Positions 57,785-64,000 of a DNA stretch of 64,000 bases are shown one piece after another; the first letter of the stretch is position 1; each line of letters starts with the position of its first letter. Below the pieces are notes generated by a model, which was given only the letters and a program-made list of their open reading frames with translations, did not search any database and was not told the origin of the DNA. The stretch lies in assembly GCF_905220565.1 (NCBI RefSeq), contig NC_059414.1:8120001-8184000 (forward strand). The letters run 5' to 3'. Position numbers and translations under genes: made by a program. Source of the stretch: Melitaea cinxia. Lineage: Eukaryota > Arthropoda > Insecta > Lepidoptera > Nymphalidae.

Positions 57785-58170
57785 TAACAGTAACCTAGGC
57801 TAAGTGTATATTGTAAGTAGGCCAGCAGGCCATAAGTGTATATATAAGGTAACTAGGACATAAGTGTACATATACGGTAACTAGTATATAAGTGTAAATA
57901 TAAACTTAGATAATAAAACTGACAGTAGGAATACAAAAAATATATAATATATAGTAATTAATATATATAGAAGTAAATTTAGTATAACTTTAAATTTTTG
58001 GTCGGTGGACTCACGTAGGATTAGAGATACTAAGTCTAGTTTAATTAGTCCTCTAAGTTGCATGTGTAAGTACCAAGTTATAGAAACTAACAAACTAATA
58101 TTGGAATAATAAAAGCACGGGCATTATGAGCCCGTGGATATATATTGTTATATATAAAAAAAAAAAAAAA
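57602..58170 (+). other. 3' UTR of the helicase LINE
   Basis: Contains an internal poly(A) run (57752-57778), about three tandem copies of a 'cataagtgtatatataaggt' unit (57830-57903), a perfect 7-bp hairpin (cacgggc 58116-58122 with gcccgtg 58130-58136) close to the end, and a terminal poly(A) of about 18. The hairpin could be the RNA mark recognised by the RT. The internal A run may be an older 3' end to which sequence was added. Confidence 0.75.
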
Positions 58171-58185
58171 AAAACTGCGAGAGCC
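58171..58185. repeat. Target site duplication, right copy
   Basis: 'aaaactgcgagagcc' immediately after the poly(A) tail; matches 52688-52702. Confidence 0.85.
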
Positions 58186-60095
58186 CTAATCACCTAAATC
58201 TGATCCTGTTACAAAATCCGTTCATAAGGGACGTCTATTAACTATAAACTACCACTTTGTCAAACTTCAAGTATTAGACTGTAACAACGATAGCGCTCTT
58301 GGGCAAATACTACTTCTTCTACAAAGGACAGAGGATGGATAATATCTCGTCGTACTATTATTCTATTGAGGATATGATTTCCTCACAATAATATCCTCAA
58401 CATCTTAATGCGGAATGAAGTTTAAAGACTCATGTTCCCGCCCAGTGAGCCGCAACCGTTTGATGAGGATACACGTGTTTTATCTTCACGATTTTGTATG
58501 CGTATTTTGTACAACAACAAACACAATTTTATAAATAGTTCCATTGCTTAATTGCACTTCAAGTGTACTTGAAAATGACTTTTGTTACGTGTGATAAATA
58601 TATAAATACGTTCACTAGTAGTTAAAAGCGTGTATCGTAGTGCGCGTTCATCTATAACAAAAATATAATATTATTTTCCTAAATATTCGTTCATTTTAAA
58701 CGACTCTGAGACTTTGAAATCAATAGAATATGAACAACGTAGCGTATCAGCGAAAGCGAAGATATTTATATTACATTAGTAAATAAGCCTTTCAGCCACT
58801 TATTGATATATCTGTAATGATTAAATATTATTTTATAGATTATGTAGACAATAAATAAGAGTTAAGATGAATAGTTTTCCATTAGAAACATTATAGCGTG
58901 TTATTTATTTATTATCCACGAAGATAGAGTGAATGCATCTAGACATAGTCTTATCGTTCTAAATCTCATTTCGAACTGGGCGTTGTACCGAACGAAGATA
59001 CAATAAATCATTGTCGAAATTCCACCGAGTATTGTACACTTTCTTCTAAATATTTACTAATTGTAGTCGTTATGAGGGCACAAGATCTCTTATCTGTATT
59101 CCGCTCGATTTGTTATAAAGGTGCGTCCGTATAGTTATTGCATGGTAGGTAGAATATAATTAACTATTATTTATAATACATGCTTCGTAATTAATATATC
59201 TTGAGGAATTACTGGTAACGTTTTCATCTAATCTAGGTTAGGTTTTATAAGATACGAGTGAGTATGAATTGATTTTAAAAATTCTATATAGGTGTTGTCA
59301 CTCAGTATCACTGTAGCGTAGTTTTACTGATTTCTATCGCCCAGTCGATGAGTCGGTGAGTGATGTAGGAATGTTATTTTTACGACAGGCCTGTTTTTGT
59401 TTCCATTTACTAAAAGTGAAACTTAAAGGTGATGTAAAAAATGGTTGGTATTTTTGTTAATCATAGAACCTACCTATAAAGCTTTTAATTTTTTTTTTAA
59501 ATTTTATTAAAACTCAAAAAGTTGCCCAACAGTTTAATTTTTTGTAAAAAAATTCAAGTGAAAGAAGTCGATATGAGAATAATTGTACTGTTTCTGTTTG
59601 AATCTAAATATGCAAGTCAGTAGACGAAGCTTTCATAAAAAAGGAAAGTGCAGTCTTACCTAACAATAATAATAAATTTCTCGTCAATGTCTATCCTCTG
59701 TATTACGTCCATATATGTTTTATCGTGAGAGAGTGATAAAGTTCTTCCTGCTCTTAGCACGTTTATCTAATGTTTTATCCGCAACTTAAGTAGTGGGAAA
59801 GAGACTAGAGGAATTCTTGAAAATATTAGAATTTCGTTCTTTTTAAGAAATATTTGTTGAAATTATAGGATTTTTTTTACTATAACTTATAAATATAAAA
59901 TTGAGTTGTATAGAGTAACTACAACAATATGTATTGTACGAACACACGCCTTGACTGTAACTCTCTTTAGAATGCTTTCTTTTACAATAATAAAAAGTTA
60001 ACATATGTATATCCCGGTGAAAGGGTGTCCTTAAACAGGTTACAATATTTCGCCTGATGTAAAAAATGCTACATATATAGGTTTATATAATAGAT
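58186..60095. other. Unassigned DNA right of the helicase LINE
   Basis: AT-rich, about 1.9 kb. No supported exon or known repeat. Confidence 0.35.
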
Positions 60096-60099
60096 ACTC

Positions 60100-60380
60100 G
60101 AACCGCTCTGGTCTAGTGGCGCTCGAGATGGATATTTATATTTGTTGTTGTAAACATTTGTTTCCGATTTCGATGTCTTTCCTTGTCTCCCCACCGTGCC
60201 TTGCAGACCACGTTAAACCGTCGGTCCGGTTCTTATCATATACACCTGATAGCGATCGTTACTCATAGTAGGCCACATATCCGCCAACCCGCAGTGGAGC
60301 AGCGTGGTGGATTAAGCTCCAATCCTTCTCCTACATGGAGAATATGGCCTATGCCCAGCAGTGGGATGTTACAGGCTGAA
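60100..60380 (+). mobile_element. tRNA-derived SINE
   Basis: Box A-like 'ctctggtctagtggcgc', then 'cgttaaaccgtcggtccggt', 'gcagcgtggtggattaagct' and the end 'gcccagcagtgggatgttac'. The head lacks a clear box B. Confidence 0.8.
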
Positions 60381-60916
60381 TGCGATGCGATACATTGCTA
60401 TGTTATTTCAAACAATTTTTTAAACACATGTATATATATATTTTTTTTTGTATATTTATTTTTTCTTTACTTTTGTAATATCTCTTAGGTATAATAGGTT
60501 TATTTTAACGAAGAATAGACGTAATATAAGTGGTTGGTGCTTAGTACAGTGTCCAGTGAAATTTATTGCTTGCTTTTTACGTCTTGCTGGTCGAGTGGTC
60601 GTGCTTGGGACGCGTGAGTCGCTCGGGTGGTAGCCATTGTAGTCCGTATATTTATGGCCACTAATAGAGCCTGCATCGATGACGAACATTGCTCTTATTT
60701 TATTTTGTCTTTTTAAACTATGGAAAGATTGGAAAGAACGGAAGTACTATTACTTCTAACCACTTTATTTCAAATGTCTATTTATTTATTTTATAAAAAA
60801 TATAAGTGATATGATATGCAATGCAACATAAACAATGTAGTACAATTTAACAGTGCGATCTTCACTTCTAGAGTAATATCAGAATGTAAATATATTATTC
60901 AATTATGATATTAATA
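60381..60916. other. Unassigned DNA
   Basis: AT-rich with one more mixed patch at 60530-60690. No supported exon. Confidence 0.3.
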
Positions 60917-61118
60917 CTAGCTGACTCCGCGAACGTTGTATTGCCATATATGTTATTAACTCCTTAATCCCCCCCCTTAACTTAGGGGTATGAAAAATAG
61001 ACGTTGGCCGATCCTCAGACCTACCCGATGTGCACACAAAATTTCATAAAAATCGGTCCAGACGTTTCGGAGGACTTTGTTAACTAACATTGTGACACGA
61101 GAATTTTATATATATGAT
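60917..61118 (-). mobile_element. Small non-autonomous Helitron
   Basis: On the minus strand begins TCATATATATAAAATTCTCG and ends 'cgcggagtcagCTAG', between A and T. Contains 'gtccagacgtttcggagga' on the plus strand. Related to 31271-31469 and the fragments at 35647 and 40550. Confidence 0.85.
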
Positions 61119-62014
61119 GTACTTGTACTTTAAAGTTGCAAATAGTTGTGAAATTATTATTGTCAAAGTGCGAAGTAAATTTTTAGTAATTATATTTAAT
61201 GTAGTCTAATTTCAAACGATTCAATTAAAAAAAAAATCATTTCGCACGAAATTACCTAATTAAGATATTTTATAGGCTCTAAGACATTGCGTTTCTTATC
61301 ATCGACCTATTAAAGTAGTGTTAAATTCGTTATTAGTAGTATGTAACGACGTGGTGAAATTATTAGATACCTAAGACTAATCGTAATACTGGTTATACGC
61401 CACGCCTTTACCCGTGTTAGTGTTGTTTGTGAATTTCACATTTTCAGCTTTATCGGTTTAATAGTGTTAGTGTAAAAAAATAAGAATTAAGTTTGTATGC
61501 TTGATACTTATATTTAAAGGGATACGCTAGCGACGATCTTTTTTTTGACATTTTAATGTGCTTTTATAAGATCCTTTTATATATTTGTCAAAGTTTGTGA
61601 GGATCGATGGATGTTTGTTATTCATTCATGCAAAATTTACTGAGCTGATTGTAACGAAACGTGGTGCGTGAAGAGCTTGAGATCTAGAATAACAAAATGC
61701 TACATTTTATCCTGGCATACCCACGGGATCAGAAGTTATGCAGGTGAGACCGCGAAAAGTAATAATTAATTACTAGCAATATACATGGGAATAATTCGCA
61801 CTAAATAATATAAGTAATTAATTAATTTACAAAAAACAAGCTATGGATATTTTAGCTATGGATGCCGGTAGAGTAAGCAATTATCTATAAAATGATATAT
61901 AATTTATGTGGAGTAATTGTGAACATTTTTCTAAAAAGGGAGACAAATATCTTAACCTTAGCGTATTAATATAACTAATTATACCTAAATATAATTTAAT
62001 AGCTAATTTATACA
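61119..62014. other. Unassigned DNA with a Helitron-like fragment
   Basis: 61595-61770 ('gtgaggatcgatggatgttt', 'ttactgagctgattgtaacg') resembles the interior of Helitron-associated minisatellite repeats. Nothing else seen. Confidence 0.4.
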
Positions 62015-62492
62015 TCTATACTAATATTATAAAGAGGAAAGACTTAATTGTTGTTTTTGCATTGAGTAGGCTCCAAAACTACTGAAAAAAGTTGCGTGGT
62101 CGCCGCTCACCCTGCTCGGCTAGCCTTATGCGAAGTAGACGTGTCACTGGCGTACGGGCCGTTTCTTTATAATTTTATTTTTTAGTAACCTGACGCAAAC
62201 AGGAGGATTGTGTTATAATTTTTAATTTTGAAGTTTTTGTTAATACCCGTGCTATGCCGGGGCTGGCAACTAGTTAGTTTTGAAAGTTTGCGCAGCTTTT
62301 TAATTACATACTACAAAATCTATATAAATATAAACTGCCGAATATGTACAAAAAATCCAAACAACTTTATTTTAATTATTTTTGTTTTTGTCTTTGTTAT
62401 TATTAGGAAAAGGTTTGTATTAAAGCAGACAAAAGTTGATGTATAAATGAAAAGAAAAAGTATGGCGATACAAAGTTTGCCGGGTCAGCTAG
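62015..62492 (+). mobile_element. Non-autonomous Helitron, 478 bp
   Basis: Begins TCTATACTAATATTATAAAG after A 62014 and ends 'caaagtttgccgggtcagCTAG' before T 62493. A GC-richer internal stretch (62090-62165) may be captured sequence. Confidence 0.8.
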
Positions 62493-64000
62493 TTTATTAT
62501 AATTGTTGTCAACCTGTAATCTTTTCTAATGAACATTAAATACGTGATATGTTTACTACTTATTACCTGTAAGATATAAGTTATTATTATGCCCAAGCGT
62601 TTCGTATGAAGTAGCAATTTTAATAATAATTTTTTAGTTACAGAGCCAATTTTATGAGGAATTTTATGATCTGTGTTATAGGAATTTTATGCATGACCTG
62701 TAGGATACTCCATGTATTAACGTTTTAAACTTTCACCAATTTAAAAAGTATAGAAATTAAAAATGGAACAGCTCTAAGGGCTGGTTTCTAGTGGCTTATT
62801 TGATGTATAAGGGCATGTAATAGATAAACTTTATAACAATTTTGTTTTTCACCTCTAAACTTATATTTATCTATTAAAAAATTCACAACCAATGAATTCC
62901 AAAGTCATAGTTAATTAGTTTGAAACAGGGATCAGAAGCCTTTTTGTCTTCTACTGATAATGGCTATTAGAAAGTTATGTTTATGGTTCAGCAACCGATT
63001 ATACAGGATCTTTATCGTTTCCAACTATATTTTGTGTTGCATACGTGTATATTATGTACGTTTATGTTGCAATTTCTTGTATTGAGATTATTATTACAAA
63101 CATTTTTTATCAATACAAGAAGTTACCTTTTCCTTATTTGAGTGTGTATGCTTTCGTTAAAACAGACATTAAAAAGCACCTAATAGAAATCTGTCAAGTT
63201 CCATTAAGGCCTGTTTGATAAAAGGATTGATGAAGGACTTTGTCGCCACTCATAGAATAAACCCTAAAGCTTGTGTTCGTAATCTGCCGTTCACTGAATG
63301 AAACATTAAATAAAATCCGATAAATTTACTTTTGGATAAAATTATTATATTGTAAGTAATTCAGTTTGACAAATGACTAAATATAAAAAAATAAACGACT
63401 AAATATAAAAATATAAAAGAATAAATTGTTTTGCACGCTCAAAAAAGAAAAGAATTTTGTGTACGTTTGACGTTTTATCGAAATGTTTCTTCGCTGAAAA
63501 CGAACGAAGTAAATTCGCCACTCTATGTACGCTAGAAAGTTTTAGCAAATACGGAAATAGTACAAATACTTTACGTTATAAAATCCTATGGCCTATGCCC
63601 AGCAGTGGGATGTTACAGGCTGAATGTTTTTTTTTTTGTGCATTTTTTGTAAATTTCTTAAATATTTCTAATATGTTATTTTATTTTGAAAACAACTTGA
63701 AATGTCGGAAAGAAGAAAAGTTTCTACATTTCATATGGTATTTGATGTTGTGTGCGTAACGTTCGCTTTGAAACGTTGAAATATATCCCTTTCAATAAAC
63801 ATGTAGGTCGCCCTTAGAGGCTATTATCAAACGATCAGTAGTTTCTCAATACGAACGATAGATTACGTTACAATTAACAAACAGTTATCTGTGGCCGATA
63901 GTATCTGATCGCGTAAACATTTGGACGGGTCGGGAGCGCGCGCGGCTCACGAACTTCATTGTGTTGCATTTCACGCCTGCGCTCGATTCGAAAGCTATAA
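62493..64000. other. Unassigned DNA at the window end
   Basis: AT-rich to about 63590. A 40-bp SINE 3'-end fragment ('gcccagcagtgggatgttac') lies at 63588-63625. The last 110 bp turn GC-rich ('ggtcgggagcgcgcgcggct') and could be the edge of a promoter or exon beyond the window. Confidence 0.4.

Larger units (their letters stand above)
52703..58170 (+). mobile_element. 5'-truncated R1-like LINE carrying a virus-type SF1 helicase
   Basis: 5.47 kb, bounded by a 15-bp target duplication, with a long open frame (52703-57601), a 570-bp 3' UTR and a terminal poly(A) run. It is much less AT-rich than the surrounding DNA. The FADD reverse transcriptase, RNase H and CCHC knuckle place it near the R1 clade. 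The endonuclease and any ORF1 are lost by 5' truncation. It is not in 28S rDNA, the usual R1 target: neither flank resembles rRNA. An intact 4.9-kb frame implies a recent insertion, but this copy cannot move on its own. Confidence 0.92.

Noticed and set aside
52703..58170. R1 element sitting in 28S rDNA
   Set aside because: Neither flank resembles rRNA sequence; both sides are AT-rich unassigned DNA with a non-rDNA duplication.

Overview
The window looks like nuclear DNA of a moth or butterfly. It is AT-rich, its genes are split by introns with GT/AG ends, and it is packed with repeats I associate with Lepidoptera: tRNA-headed SINEs ending in 'gggatgttacaggctg', RTE/SINE tails with 'ggcctatgtccagcagtgga', and small Helitrons that start TC and end CTAG at A^T sites. 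The lepidopteran assignment is inference from these families.

Left part (1-17.8 kb) holds the recognisable host genes. Three plus-strand exons (437-1074) encode the C-terminus of an unidentified coiled-coil protein. A complete four-exon minus-strand gene (10821-8081) encodes an ING1/2-type inhibitor-of-growth protein with a PHD finger. Between these converging genes lies a decayed minus-strand LINE (3702-7184; endonuclease, RT, RNase H) framed by a 12-bp target duplication. A minus-strand THAP-domain relic (14134-12689) carries two frame breaks. Forty bases upstream of its start sits an apparently complete PIF/Harbinger transposon (14176-17280; 34-bp perfect inverted repeats, TAA duplication). 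Its two genes are interlocked: the transposase on the minus strand and the MADF protein on the plus strand each have one exon inside the other's intron.

Middle part (17.8-52.6 kb) is mostly repeats and unassigned AT-rich DNA: many copies of one 270-640-bp family with a terminal hairpin, Helitrons (one with an internal tandem array of about 282 bp), SINEs with visible target duplications, a TA-flanked inverted-repeat transposon containing a SINE, foldback elements, and a perfect 19-bp hairpin with a GAAA loop. One well-spliced exon (32396-32497) and one weaker candidate (near 35990-36209) suggest a long-intron gene may run through here.

Right part (52.7-58.2 kb) holds the most striking object: a young, 5'-truncated, poly(A)-tailed non-LTR retrotransposon flanked by a 15-bp target duplication. 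Its uninterrupted 1632-residue frame joins reverse transcriptase, RNase H, a CCHC knuckle, an unassigned duplicated module, and a full superfamily 1 helicase of the type found in alphavirus-like plant RNA viruses. The last 6 kb hold SINE and Helitron copies and otherwise unassigned DNA.
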